This document shows, in pieces, positions 7,347 through 14,713 of a stretch of 28,831 nt of DNA. Source of the DNA: AG-12 sp027319585 (GTDB lineage: Bacteria; Chloroflexota; Dormibacteria; Aeolococcales; Bog-877); the NCBI GenBank assembly GCA_027319585.1, contig DAHVMY010000023.1, positions 1-28,831 of the forward strand, in the 5' to 3' direction. Position 1 is the first letter of the stretch, and each line of letters opens with the position of its first letter. Position numbers and translations under genes: made by a program. The notes beneath the pieces are model-generated. The model searched no databases, was not told the DNA's origin, and saw only the letters and a program-made list of their open reading frames with translations.

Positions 7347-8486
7347 GTGGCGATCCGGGTGGGCTGCCTGGGAGGAGGGCAGCTGGGGAGGATGCTGGCT
7401 CTGGCGGGGTATCCGCTGGGGCTGCGGTTCACCTTCCTCGACCCGGCCGCGGACGCGGCGGCGGGCCAGGTGGGGGAGCTGCTGGTCGGGCCCTACACCG
7501 ACCCGGGGCGCCTGCGGGAGCTGGGCCGCGCCGCGAACCTGGTCACCTTCGAGTTCGAGTCGGTCCCCGACACCGCGGCCCAGGCGCTGGCCGCCACCAC
7601 CACGGTCTTCCCGCCCCCACTGGCTCTGGCGGTCGCCCAGGATCGGCTCCTGGAGAAGCGGCTCTTCAGCGAGCTTGGCATCCCCTCCTCCGCCTACACC
7701 AGGGTGGACGCTCCCGAGGACCTCGGCCCCGCCGCGGACTGGTTGCGCCGGCCGGCGCGGCTGAAGTCGCGCCGGCTGGGCTACGACGGGCACGGCCAGG
7801 CGGAGGTCGCAGCGCCGGAGCTCCTGGAGGACAGCTGGCGGAGTCTGGGCGAGGTCCCCTGCATCCTGGAGGAGGAGGTCCAGTTCGAGCGCGAGCTCTC
7901 GGTCATCGGGGCCCGCTCCCGCAGCGGTGAGGTGGCCTTCTATCCGCTGACCGAGAACCATCACCAGCTGTCGGTCCTCCGCCTCTCGCTGGCCCCCGCC
8001 CCCGACTCCGCTCCGGGGCTCCAGGCCCAGGCCGAGGAGATCTGCCTTGCGATCATGGAGAAGTTGGACTACTGCGGGGTGTTGGCCGTGGAGCTGTTCC
8101 AGCTCGGGCCGCAGCTGCTGGCCAACGAGATCGCTCCCCGGGTCCACAACTCCGGCCATTGGACCCAGGATGGCGCTCTCACCTCTCAATTCGAGAACCA
8201 CCTCAGGGCCGGGCTGGGATGGCCACTCGGGAAGACCACGGCGAGGGGGTTCGCCGCGATGGTCAACATCCTCTCGGAGCTCCCCGAGCCGGGCGACGTG
8301 CTCGCGGTCCCGGGTGCCCACCTGCACCTCTACGGCAAGGCGCCGCGGCCTCTGCGCAAGCTGGGCCACGTGAACGTCAGCGGGCCAGACCCGCATCACG
8401 TGAGCGCGACGGTCGAGCAGCTGGACGGGGTTCTGGGGGCGTCCCTGCCCCCTCCACGGTTCGGGCCCTCGTATTGGCCGGGGTGA
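7347..8486 (+). CDS. purK: N5-carboxyaminoimidazole ribonucleotide synthase (PurK)
   Basis: This 379-aa ATP-grasp enzyme starts at a GTG directly after the purE stop. Visible motifs are GGGQLGRM (N-terminal substrate domain), SRRLGYDGHGQ (ATP-binding loop), ILEEEVQFERELSVI, YPLTENHH and NEIAPRVHNSGHWT (metal and substrate site). PurK uses ATP and bicarbonate to convert 5-aminoimidazole ribonucleotide to N5-CAIR, the PurE substrate. Length is usual for the family. The stop overlaps the next start as GTGA. Confidence 0.95.
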   Translation: MAIRVGCLGGGQLGRMLALAGYPLGLRFTFLDPAADAAAGQVGELLVGPYTDPGRLRELGRAANLVTFEFESVPDTAAQALAATTTVFPPPLALAVAQDRLLEKRLFSELGIPSSAYTRVDAPEDLGPAADWLRRPARLKSRRLGYDGHGQAEVAAPELLEDSWRSLGEVPCILEEEVQFERELSVIGARSRSGEVAFYPLTENHHQLSVLRLSLAPAPDSAPGLQAQAEEICLAIMEKLDYCGVLAVELFQLGPQLLANEIAPRVHNSGHWTQDGALTSQFENHLRAGLGWPLGKTTARGFAAMVNILSELPEPGDVLAVPGAHLHLYGKAPRPLRKLGHVNVSGPDPHHVSATVEQLDGVLGASLPPPRFGPSYWPG

Positions 8487-9520
8487 GCTCCCCCGCCGAG
8501 TCCGCCCTGGACTCGGTGCTCGGGCACCGCCAGGCCGTGAGCCGGCTCCGCCAGCAGCTCCAGACGGGATCGTTGGGCCACGCCTACTGGATCACCGGCC
8601 CTCCCAGAGTCGGCAAGACCACCCTGGCCCTGGCGCTGGCCGCCGATCTCCTCGGGGCCGCCGGCTGGCCCGGTGGCCTGGTCGCCCACCCCGACCTCTG
8701 GCTGGACGACGAGGACGGAAACCTGTCGGTCGACCGGATCCGGGGCGGCGCGGAGGACCGTGGCGAGGGCCCGAGCCTGCAACACTTCCTGAGCCTGCTG
8801 GCGTATGCGGGCAAGGCGAAGGTGGCGATCGTCGCGAATGCCGAGCGGATGACCCTGCCCGCCTCCAACAGCCTGTTGCGGATGTTGGAGGAGCCGCCCC
8901 CCCAGTCCATCATCTGCCTCACCACCTCGCGTCCGGAGTCCGAGCGCCTTCCCAGCACCTTGCGCAGCCGGTGCCAGGAGCTGCACCTGGGACCGGTGCC
9001 GGCGGCTGAGATCACTGGCTGGCTGCAGACCCGGGCCGCCTGCTCCCCGGGGGCGGCCGAGCTGGCCGCCGCCCTCTCCGGCGGGAGTCCGGGCCGGGCC
9101 CTGGAGCTGCTGGGCGACCCTGAGCTGGAGCAGCGGGGAGTGGTCGCGGTCGGGCGTCTCTTGGACTGCGCGGGTGGGGGGCCCGGCAGCTGGCTCTCTC
9201 TCAGCCGGGAGCTGGCGGAGCGGGGGCGGGACCGCGAGCAGGCGGTCTTCGCGATGAGGAGCTGGGTGGCCTTCCTGCGCGACTGCTGCCACCTGGCGAC
9301 CGGCTCTCCGGAGCTGCTCACCCTGCCCCACTGGCGAGAGGCGGCGGAGCTGTGGGCAGAGGCGCTGGGATTGCCGGGGTGCCTGGCGCGCTACGATCTG
9401 GCCCTGGAGGCTCTGGCTCGCCTGGACGAGAGTGCCACGGCGAGATTGGTGCTGGACAGATTTTTACTGCTCGCCTTCGGGGCCCAGCCGCCCAACCCGC
9501 CGCCTCGCGCAAGCCGGTGA
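8483..9520 (+). CDS. holB: DNA polymerase III delta-prime-like subunit (clamp loader AAA+ protein)
   Basis: This 345-aa protein starts at the GTG overlapping the purK stop; an upstream extension to 8159 would lie inside purK. A Walker A motif GPPRVGKTT is at 39-47, followed by HPDLW, an ERMT...NSLLRMLEEPP segment typical of delta-prime/tau, and the SRC motif at 162-164. The C-terminal ~150 residues look helical, like a clamp-loader collar. The protein would help load the sliding clamp at the replication fork. The four cysteines that usually bind zinc between Walker A and the HPDL segment are absent, and the Walker B acidic pair is replaced by VANAERM. Location just before ricT is a known neighbourhood for holB in Gram-positive bacteria. 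Confidence 0.8.
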   Translation: MSSPAESALDSVLGHRQAVSRLRQQLQTGSLGHAYWITGPPRVGKTTLALALAADLLGAAGWPGGLVAHPDLWLDDEDGNLSVDRIRGGAEDRGEGPSLQHFLSLLAYAGKAKVAIVANAERMTLPASNSLLRMLEEPPPQSIICLTTSRPESERLPSTLRSRCQELHLGPVPAAEITGWLQTRAACSPGAAELAAALSGGSPGRALELLGDPELEQRGVVAVGRLLDCAGGGPGSWLSLSRELAERGRDREQAVFAMRSWVAFLRDCCHLATGSPELLTLPHWREAAELWAEALGLPGCLARYDLALEALARLDESATARLVLDRFLLLAFGAQPPNPPPRASR

Positions 9521-9558
9521 GGCGAGGTCCCATAGGCGATTTGCGCAGAGGTGCAGGC

Positions 9559-10437
9559 ATGACCCTGGTGGTGGGAGTCAAGTTCCGGCGACACGGCCCG
9601 CTCAACTACTACAGTCCGGGCGAGTGGGACCCGGCCCCGGGAACCCGGGTGATCGCCGAGGTGGCCCGGGGAATCGAGCTGGGTGAGGTGGTGATGGCTG
9701 CGGCCGAAGTGGACCAGGCGATGCTGCCCGACCCCCTGCCGGAGATATTGCGGCCGGCGACCAGGGAGGACCTGGAGGAACGAAAGAGGCTCGACCAGCG
9801 TCTGCCGGAGGTGATGCGGGTTGCCCGTCAGCTGGTGGAGGAGCGCAAGCTCGCGCTCAAGGTGGCCCGAGCAGAGATCAGCTTCGACGGCAGCCGAATC
9901 CTCTTCGACCTCACCGCCGAGCGCCAGACCCACTACCAGGACCTCGCCAAGGAGCTGGCGACCCGGCTGCGCTGCCGGGTTGAGCTGCGTCAGATCGGGA
10001 GTCGCGACGAAGCCCGGATCCAGGACGGGTACGGACCGTGCGGGAACCGGCTCTGCTGCTCGTCCTGGCTCAAGGAGTTCGTGCCGGTGACGATCAAGAT
10101 GGCCAAGGAGCAGGGGCTGCCCCTCAACCCCACCCGCCTGAACGGGATGTGCGGCAAGCTCAAGTGCTGCCTGCAGTACGAGAACGAGCAGTACGTGGAC
10201 CTCAAGCGGCGGCTGCCCAAGGTGGGCGCGGCGCTCGACACCGAGCACGGAGCGGCCGTCATCACCGAGGTCAGCCTGGTGCGGGAGCAGGTCCTGGTGA
10301 CCCTGACCGAGAGCGGGACGGTGCTGGCCATCCCCGCCGCCAGTCTGGTCCGGGAGCGGGAACCCCAGGAGGAGCAGGCCTCAAGCCGCGGGCGCCGGCG
10401 TCGCAGTCGGCCCCAGGGCGAGAGCGGCCCCCAGTGA
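9559..10437 (+). CDS. ricT: PSP1 domain protein, RicT/YaaT-like
   Basis: This 292-aa protein starts at ATG 9559; upstream in-frame sequence would run back into holB. The PSP1 domain covers roughly residues 45-210 and includes the cysteine cluster GPCGNRLCC (Cys161, 166, 167) and GMCGKLKCC (Cys198, 203, 204). In Bacillus subtilis, RicT (YaaT) joins RicA and RicF in an iron-sulfur complex that affects RNase Y activity, sporulation and biofilm formation; RicA and RicF are not seen here. Residues after ~270 are an arginine-rich, low-complexity tail that may bind nucleic acid. The gene lies 38 bp after holB, a pairing also found in Firmicutes. Confidence 0.88.
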   Translation: MTLVVGVKFRRHGPLNYYSPGEWDPAPGTRVIAEVARGIELGEVVMAAAEVDQAMLPDPLPEILRPATREDLEERKRLDQRLPEVMRVARQLVEERKLALKVARAEISFDGSRILFDLTAERQTHYQDLAKELATRLRCRVELRQIGSRDEARIQDGYGPCGNRLCCSSWLKEFVPVTIKMAKEQGLPLNPTRLNGMCGKLKCCLQYENEQYVDLKRRLPKVGAALDTEHGAAVITEVSLVREQVLVTLTESGTVLAIPAASLVREREPQEEQASSRGRRRRSRPQGESGPQ

Positions 10438-10480
10438 TCCCCCGCGAAGTCGGATCTGCAGTCCACTCCAGCTGATCCCG

Positions 10481-10495
10481 GCCGCGGGCCGCGGC
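10481..10495. terminator. Possible stem-loop between convergent ricT and the CoxG-like gene
   Basis: GCCGCG-GGC-CGCGGC forms a perfect six-base-pair hairpin with a three-base loop in the 139-bp convergent gap. No T-run follows on either strand, so if it terminates transcription it would not be a classical intrinsic terminator. The GC content makes chance hairpins likely. Confidence 0.3.
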
Positions 10496-10576
10496 TTCGA
10501 TGGGACATCGCGTGGCGCCGGGCCACCCCATATCACCGCGGGTACGGTGGCGACGGGCGGGCGGGAGCCACGCGGC

Positions 10577-11230
10577 TCAGGGATGGAGATGCCGGCGCCC
10601 CTTCCAGGCCGCCGCCACCAGCGCTCCCAACACCAGCCCTCCGAGCAGATAGGTCAGCGTCCGCCAACGCCCGCTGGAGTCCACCGGCGCGGGCGGCATG
10701 ATCTCCAGCGCGGGTGCCGGCTGATCATGAGGGGCGAGCTGGGGAGCTGGGGGATCATGGGGGGCGGGCGCGGGCGGACTCGGGTCCAGCTGTGCGGACA
10801 CCCCCTCCAGGCTCTGCTCGAGGGATCGGCAGAAACGCCTGACCGCCGACTCGATGGCGCGGTCACGGACCTCCTGGGAGACCTCGCTGAGGCGGCCCCT
10901 GCCGTCCACAAGGACGGTGAGCCGGAGATCGCTGCGACCAGCTCCCATCTCCTTGACCCGGGCGCGCACCTCCACATGGGCCCGGCCGTCACCCCGCATC
11001 TCCCGGCCGCTCAGGGTCCACGTGACCCGCCGACCGGGCTCCTCGATGTGCTGGCGGGCGTAACCCCGGTACGTGACCGAGTGGCCCGCCAGCGTGATCT
11101 TCATGGTCCCGCGACCGCCGGCGCCGGCCGTCAGACCCGGCACCAGCTCAACCACCCGGCCCGAGCCGACGAGCCGGTCCCAGACCGTGCCGGCCGGGGC
11201 GTTCAACTCAACTGTCTCGATGAGGGTCAC
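10577..11230 (-). CDS. CoxG-like SRPBCC protein with C-terminal membrane anchor
   Basis: This 217-aa protein begins with a SRPBCC/START-like fold of CoxG type (TVELNAPAGTVWDRL..., a PGL segment at 31-33, GTMKITLAG, Y54RGYA), spanning about residues 1-148. A proline/alanine-rich linker (150-183) leads to one transmembrane helix (about 191-209) and a short basic tail. CoxG in carbon-monoxide dehydrogenase clusters helps recruit the enzyme to the membrane, and its anchor is built the same way. No cox structural genes are present here, so a direct CO-oxidation role is unproven; other SRPBCC proteins bind lipids or polyketides. The GTG start overlaps the stop of the RDD gene (GTGA), so the two are probably co-translated. 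Confidence 0.65.
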   Translation of the reverse strand: MTLIETVELNAPAGTVWDRLVGSGRVVELVPGLTAGAGGRGTMKITLAGHSVTYRGYARQHIEEPGRRVTWTLSGREMRGDGRAHVEVRARVKEMGAGRSDLRLTVLVDGRGRLSEVSQEVRDRAIESAVRRFCRSLEQSLEGVSAQLDPSPPAPAPHDPPAPQLAPHDQPAPALEIMPPAPVDSSGRWRTLTYLLGGLVLGALVAAAWKGRRHLHP

Positions 11231-11952
11231 CGACTCTCCTCCTCTTCCTGCGGGCGGTCATCCGGCTCCGGGGCGTCCGACCCAGCGGGGGTGAACACCG
11301 GGTCCTCGGGGCTGACGGGCTCCCAGCCCGGTAGGTGACCACCGTGGACGCTGCCCGGCTGGGCAGGCGGCGGCGAGGAGATCGACGGCGCCGCCACGAT
11401 GTCACGGAGGGAGCGGCCCTCCTGCTCTCGCCACACCACCATGGAGTTGCCCAGCATGTCCTCCGGGGCGCGGTGGTCGGGGCGGAAGAGGAGCAGGATG
11501 CTGCCTCCCACGAACTCGAAGAAGTTCAGGTACAGCCCCACTGCCGGCAGCAGCCAGGGGACCCAGAACGGCAGCGATCTCAGCACCGCATCCCGGACGC
11601 GCAGCGGGCTGCCGTCGACCCTGGTCACGCGCAGGCCCAGAAGCCGCTTGCCGAGCGTCCCGGAGAAGGCCAGGTAGCCACCGATCAGGTAGGCCGCGGT
11701 CAGCGCCTCCGCCACGATGAAGAAGTGGAGGTTGGAGGCCGCGTATCCGGGGGTGTGGGCGACCGCGGCTGCGATCCCCTGCTTGGGGTGCCGCTGGTAG
11801 TAGCTCTCCACCCGGGACACCTGGGGGGCGGCGATCAGGATGTAGGCGATCGCCTGGGGGATCGCCAGGACGATGAAGTCGATGACGGCGGCCAGGAACC
11901 GCGGCCCCACCGGCAGGGGACGCGCCCGCCGCGGCGCCGGGTTCTGAGTCAC
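11227..11952 (-). CDS. RDD family membrane protein
   Basis: This 241-aa protein has the RDD domain in residues ~14-185. RFLAAVIDFIVL sits in the first helix, GTLGKRLLGLRVTRVDG after the second and APEDMLGNSMVV near the end. Three to four hydrophobic helices are seen (about 18-43, 76-96, 127-145 and 148-156). The last ~55 residues are a hydrophilic tail rich in Pro and Glu. RDD proteins are poorly defined membrane proteins; some act in sodium/proton exchange. The GTG start is not preceded by a strong ribosome-binding site, and the 3' end overlaps the CoxG-like gene. Confidence 0.75.
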   Translation of the reverse strand: MTQNPAPRRARPLPVGPRFLAAVIDFIVLAIPQAIAYILIAAPQVSRVESYYQRHPKQGIAAAVAHTPGYAASNLHFFIVAEALTAAYLIGGYLAFSGTLGKRLLGLRVTRVDGSPLRVRDAVLRSLPFWVPWLLPAVGLYLNFFEFVGGSILLLFRPDHRAPEDMLGNSMVVWREQEGRSLRDIVAAPSISSPPPAQPGSVHGGHLPGWEPVSPEDPVFTPAGSDAPEPDDRPQEEEESR

Positions 11953-12111
11953 GTTGCACCCTCAAAGCGCAGGCGGCTGCGGTGGCCGCAGCATAGCCGC
12001 CGCTCTTCTGTCTGCGATTCTATGGCGATCGCTCGGATGTGATCGGCGGAGCTCGCCCGACGAAGTTGTAACAATCCGTCCCAAGGGGCTCGGGGCTGGG
12101 GACCAGCCCGC

Positions 12112-12117
12112 TACCCT
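12112..12117 (+). promoter_or_regulatory. Possible -10 element for a leaderless pilin mRNA
   Basis: TACCCT (TANNNT form) lies exactly six bases before the ATG of the pilin gene. There is no Shine-Dalgarno sequence between it and the ATG, which is preceded by TCCCCC. If used, transcription would start at or next to the A of the ATG. No -35 match was found, so support is positional only. Confidence 0.3.
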
Positions 12118-12123
12118 TCCCCC

Positions 12124-12357
12124 ATGCAGAAGCCCGAAAGGGGCTCTTCAAAGGCGGCGCACGAGCCTCCGGCGGCGGCCGGCGGAAGCTCCAAGCGGCG
12201 TCTCCGGAGGGGTTCCCGAGGGCAGGGGATGGTGGAATACGCGTTGGTTCTGATGCTGGTAGCGCTCGTCGTCATCGCAATCCTCACCGTACTGGGAACC
12301 CACGTGGGCCACATGTACTCCAACATCGAGAACGGAGTCGTGCGGGCCTCCTCCTGA
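12124..12357 (+). CDS. Flp/Tad-type pilin precursor
   Basis: This 77-aa protein has a long basic leader (about 33 residues) followed by a class III pilin core: RG, then QGMVEYALVLMLVALVVIAIL. The expected prepilin-peptidase site is after Gly33, putting Glu38 at +5 and Tyr39 at +6 of the mature protein, as in Flp pilins. The hydrophobic stretch (about 36-60) would pack in the pilus core or anchor the subunit in the membrane, and the mature chain would be ~44 aa. None of the Tad secretion genes (tadA, tadB, tadC, cpaB, prepilin peptidase) is nearby, so this copy is isolated. The leader is longer than usual, so the start may lie further in, but no other ATG precedes the pilin core. Confidence 0.85.
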   Translation: MQKPERGSSKAAHEPPAAAGGSSKRRLRRGSRGQGMVEYALVLMLVALVVIAILTVLGTHVGHMYSNIENGVVRASS

Positions 12358-12407
12358 CCCTGACCTCGGGGCCCTCCGGGCCCTCTGCTATTCTCGGGGG
12401 AGAAGCG

Positions 12408-12424
12408 GCGCCCCATCGGGGCGC
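12408..12424 (+). promoter_or_regulatory. Hairpin in the ferredoxin leader
   Basis: GCGCCCC-ATC-GGGGCGC gives a perfect seven-base-pair stem with a three-base loop, 14 nt before the AGGAG ribosome-binding site of the ferredoxin gene. It is not followed by T residues. It could be the end of the pilin transcript or a 5' stabilising structure of the ferredoxin mRNA. Confidence 0.4.
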
Positions 12425-12454
12425 GCCCAGGTGGTTCCAGGAGTTCCAACCCAG

Positions 12455-12754
12455 ATGACCTACGTCATTGGCGAGACCTGCATCGACGTCAAGGACAAGT
12501 CCTGCGTCGAGGTGTGCCCGGTCGACTGCATCATCGGTGACGATGAGGACAGGATGCTGTTCATCGACCCGGAGGAGTGCATCGACTGTGGCGCCTGCGT
12601 CGATCCCTGCCCGGTGGACGCGATCTACGCCGAGGAGGACCTCCCGCCGGAGTGGCAGGAGTACACCGAGATCAACAAGGAGTACTTCCAGGACCGAGAG
12701 GCCGCCCGAGCCAAGGTGGCCGTGAAGCAGGCGATCCCGGTCGAACCCGCCTGA
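12455..12754 (+). CDS. fdxA: Seven-iron ferredoxin
   Basis: This 99-aa protein has the 7Fe ferredoxin cysteine pattern. Cys9, Cys17 and Cys52 would hold the 3Fe-4S cluster; Cys21, Cys42, Cys45 and Cys48 the 4Fe-4S cluster; Cys25 matches the extra free cysteine of the Azotobacter FdI type. The sequence (CVEVCPVDC, CIDCGACVDPCPVDAI) and acidic character match actinobacterial FdxA/FdxC. It carries electrons at low potential, for example to P450s or oxidoreductases, in the cytoplasm. ATG 12455 was chosen because AGGAG lies at 12439-12443 and homology begins at MTYVIG; the frame extends to GTG 12431 but that would place the start before the ribosome-binding site. Confidence 0.92.
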   Translation: MTYVIGETCIDVKDKSCVEVCPVDCIIGDDEDRMLFIDPEECIDCGACVDPCPVDAIYAEEDLPPEWQEYTEINKEYFQDREAARAKVAVKQAIPVEPA

Positions 12755-12786
12755 TCCTTCGTCCTGAGGCTGACTACCCTCGGGGC

Positions 12787-12800
12787 GCTCACCGGTGAGC
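12787..12800. repeat. 14-bp perfect palindrome after the ferredoxin gene
   Basis: GCTCACCGGTGAGC is perfectly self-complementary, 33 bp after the ferredoxin stop. It could be an operator half-site pair or part of a transcript end. No loop bases are available, so it is a better dimer-binding site than a hairpin. Confidence 0.4.
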
Positions 12801-13058
12801 CTGGCCGCCAAGCCGGCATCTCCCATCTGGCTCCCGTCTGATCCCGGATGCCCGGCGGCCGTCCGCCACCGTCTCAGCACGGGCGCGACAGGTGCAGGTC
12901 CGGGCGATCCTAAATCGGCACCCCAGCCGCGTTCGGCGCGTCGCCGGACCAGGAATCGTGTGAAACATCCAATATAGGGGCCATTGCATTTGGCATCATG
13001 ATCCGATGATTGGTGCGGGCTCAGCCCTTACCCTGAGTCGAGTCGGCAGCCGTCATCG

Positions 13059-13064
13059 AGGAGG
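13059..13064 (+). promoter_or_regulatory. Ribosome-binding site of glnA
   Basis: AGGAGG is a full Shine-Dalgarno match six bases before ATG 13071, favouring this ATG over the second one at 13077. It is the strongest translation signal in the window, fitting a highly expressed enzyme. Confidence 0.8.
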
Positions 13065-13070
13065 AGCTGA

Positions 13071-14528
13071 ATGGCCATGTCGTTAGAGGGCAGGCTGGGC
13101 ACCGCGCCGGGGACAGACCCGCAGGCGGTCATCGCCTATGCCAAGGACCAGGGGATCAAGTTCGTCGACTTCCGGTTCAGCGATCTTCTCGGTCAGTGGC
13201 AGCACTTCAGCGTGCCGGTCTCGGAACTTTCCGAGAAGCTCTTCGCGGAGGGCGTGGGGTTCGACGGCAGCAGCATCAAGGGGTTTCAGCAGATCCACGA
13301 GAGCGACATGCTGCTTTTGCCCGATCCCCGGACGGCGTGCGTGGACCCGATCCTCGAGGTTCCGACTCTCTCTCTGATCTGCGACATCGTGGACCCGGTG
13401 ACCAAGGCTCGCTACAGCCGCGACCCTCGCTTCATCGCCCACAAGGCGGAGGCCTACCTGCGCCAGTCGGGCATCGCCGACACCAGCTACTGGGGCCCGG
13501 AGATGGAGTTCTACATCTTCAACTCCATCCGCTTCGACCAGAGTGTGAATGAGGGTTACTACCACATCGACTCGGTGGAGGGGATCTGGAACTCGGGGCG
13601 CAACGGGGTTCCCAACCTGGGGTTCCGACCGCGCCTGAAGGAGGGGTACTTCCCGGTGCCTCCGGTGGACAAGCTGCAGGACCTGCGCAGCCGGATCTCG
13701 CTGGCTTTGGCCGAGGCCGGGATCGAGGTCGAGGTTCACCACCACGAGGTGGGGACCGCCGGACAGACCGAGATCGACATGCGCTACGACACCATGGTCG
13801 CGATGGCGGACAAGGTGCTGACCTTCAAGTACATCGTGAAGAACGTCTGCTACCGGGAGGGCTTCACCGCCACCTTCATGCCCAAGCCGCTCTTCGGCGA
13901 CAACGGCAGCGGCATGCACACCCACCAGTCGCTCTGGAAGCAGGGTGATCCCCTGTTCTTCGATGCCAACGGCTACGCCCTGCTCTCCGATCTGGCCCGC
14001 TGGTACATCGGCGGGCTGCTGGCCCACGCGCCCGCGCTGTTGGCGTTCTCCGCTCCCACCACCAACAGCTACCGCCGGCTGGTGCCGGGCTACGAGGCCC
14101 CGATCAAGCTGGCCTACTCGGCCCGCAACCGCTCGGCGTGCATCCGCATTCCCACCTACAGCGAGCGTCCCGAGCTGCGTCGCCTGGAGTTCCGCTCCCC
14201 GGACGCCACCGCCAACCCCTACCTGGCCTTCTCGGCGATGCTGATGGCGGGGCTGGACGGCATCCGCCGCCAGCTCGAGCCGCCGTCGCCGGTCGAGGCC
14301 GACCTCTACGAGCTGGAGGGGGACCAGGCGACCGCGGTCCGGGACCTTCCCGGAAGTCTGGACGAGGTGCTGGTGGCGCTCGAGCGGGACCACGACTTCC
14401 TCTACGAGGGTGGGGTGTTCACCGAGGACCTGGTCGAGACCTGGATCGCACTGAAGCGCGAGCGGGAGGTGGACCCCGTCCGCCTGCGTCCCCACCCCTA
14501 CGAATTCATGCTGTACGCCGACAGCTGA
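13071..14528 (+). CDS. glnA: Glutamine synthetase, type I
   Basis: This 485-aa enzyme condenses ammonia, glutamate and ATP into glutamine. GSI motifs are seen in order: FVDFRFSDLLGQWQH, GFDGSSIKGF, the metal-binding GPEMEFY, HHHEVGTAGQTEID, MPKPLFGDNGSGMHTHQS, then RLVPGYEAP and RIPTYS...RRLEFRSPD toward the C-terminus. The late segment ADLYELEGDQ carries a tyrosine at the place of the adenylylated Tyr397 of the Escherichia coli enzyme, so control by an adenylyltransferase is possible; no such gene is in the window. It has its own strong ribosome-binding site, a long upstream region and a strong hairpin after the stop, so it is probably transcribed alone. Confidence 0.96.
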   Translation: MAMSLEGRLGTAPGTDPQAVIAYAKDQGIKFVDFRFSDLLGQWQHFSVPVSELSEKLFAEGVGFDGSSIKGFQQIHESDMLLLPDPRTACVDPILEVPTLSLICDIVDPVTKARYSRDPRFIAHKAEAYLRQSGIADTSYWGPEMEFYIFNSIRFDQSVNEGYYHIDSVEGIWNSGRNGVPNLGFRPRLKEGYFPVPPVDKLQDLRSRISLALAEAGIEVEVHHHEVGTAGQTEIDMRYDTMVAMADKVLTFKYIVKNVCYREGFTATFMPKPLFGDNGSGMHTHQSLWKQGDPLFFDANGYALLSDLARWYIGGLLAHAPALLAFSAPTTNSYRRLVPGYEAPIKLAYSARNRSACIRIPTYSERPELRRLEFRSPDATANPYLAFSAMLMAGLDGIRRQLEPPSPVEADLYELEGDQATAVRDLPGSLDEVLVALERDHDFLYEGGVFTEDLVETWIALKREREVDPVRLRPHPYEFMLYADS

Positions 14529-14534
14529 GATGGG

Positions 14535-14566
14535 ACAGCCGCCCCGGAGGGATCCGGGGCGGCTGT
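14535..14566 (+). terminator. Terminator hairpin of glnA
   Basis: A perfect 14-bp stem (14535-14548 with 14553-14566) encloses the four-base loop GGGA, starting six bases after the glnA stop. The stem is G+C-rich and very stable. No T-run follows, which is common for terminators in high-GC genomes. It is the clearest hairpin in the window. Confidence 0.8.
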
Positions 14567-14582
14567 GTCCGCCGGAGGAAGT

Positions 14583-14676
14583 GCCGACGGAAGGAGAGAG
14601 AGGGACCATCGGCCGGTGCCGCTGAAGGGAGGTGACATCGGCGTCCCGGCACCCAGGGTATCCACCGCAGCGTGGA
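14583..14676. other. Set of adjacent stem-loops between glnA and the EamA gene
   Basis: Three potential hairpins follow one another. The first is 14583-14590 with 14606-14613 (eight pairs, one mismatch), the second 14615-14621 with 14647-14653 (seven perfect pairs) and the third 14661-14665 with 14672-14676 (five pairs). Loops are purine-rich. The region lies between the glnA terminator and the convergent EamA stop. It matches no riboswitch or small RNA class I know, and could be a small RNA, transcript ends or chance. Confidence 0.3.
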
Positions 14677-14713
14677 GGGGAACCATCGTTGCAGGATCGT
14701 GACGCCGGTGATC

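Larger units (their letters stand above)
12755..13070. other. 316-bp intergenic region upstream of glnA
   Basis: No convincing gene lies here. It holds a 14-bp perfect palindrome near the ferredoxin end (12787-12800) and an AT-richer stretch at about 12955-13012 that is the best candidate for the glnA promoter, including AATATAGG (possible -10 TATAGG at 12973-12978), TTGCAT at 12984-12989 and an ATCAT/ATGAT inverted repeat (12995-12999 and 13006-13010). GTGTGAAAC at 12958-12966 is only a weak echo of nitrogen-regulator sites. The ribosome-binding site of glnA closes the region. Confidence 0.5.

Noticed and set aside
12795..12977. 60-codon frame between ferredoxin and glnA
   Set aside because: No ribosome-binding site, no domain, overlaps the 14-bp palindrome and probable promoter DNA.
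12950..12980. Possible GlnR-type nitrogen regulator site before glnA
   Set aside because: Only a single GAAAC half is present; the second half does not fit the spacing.
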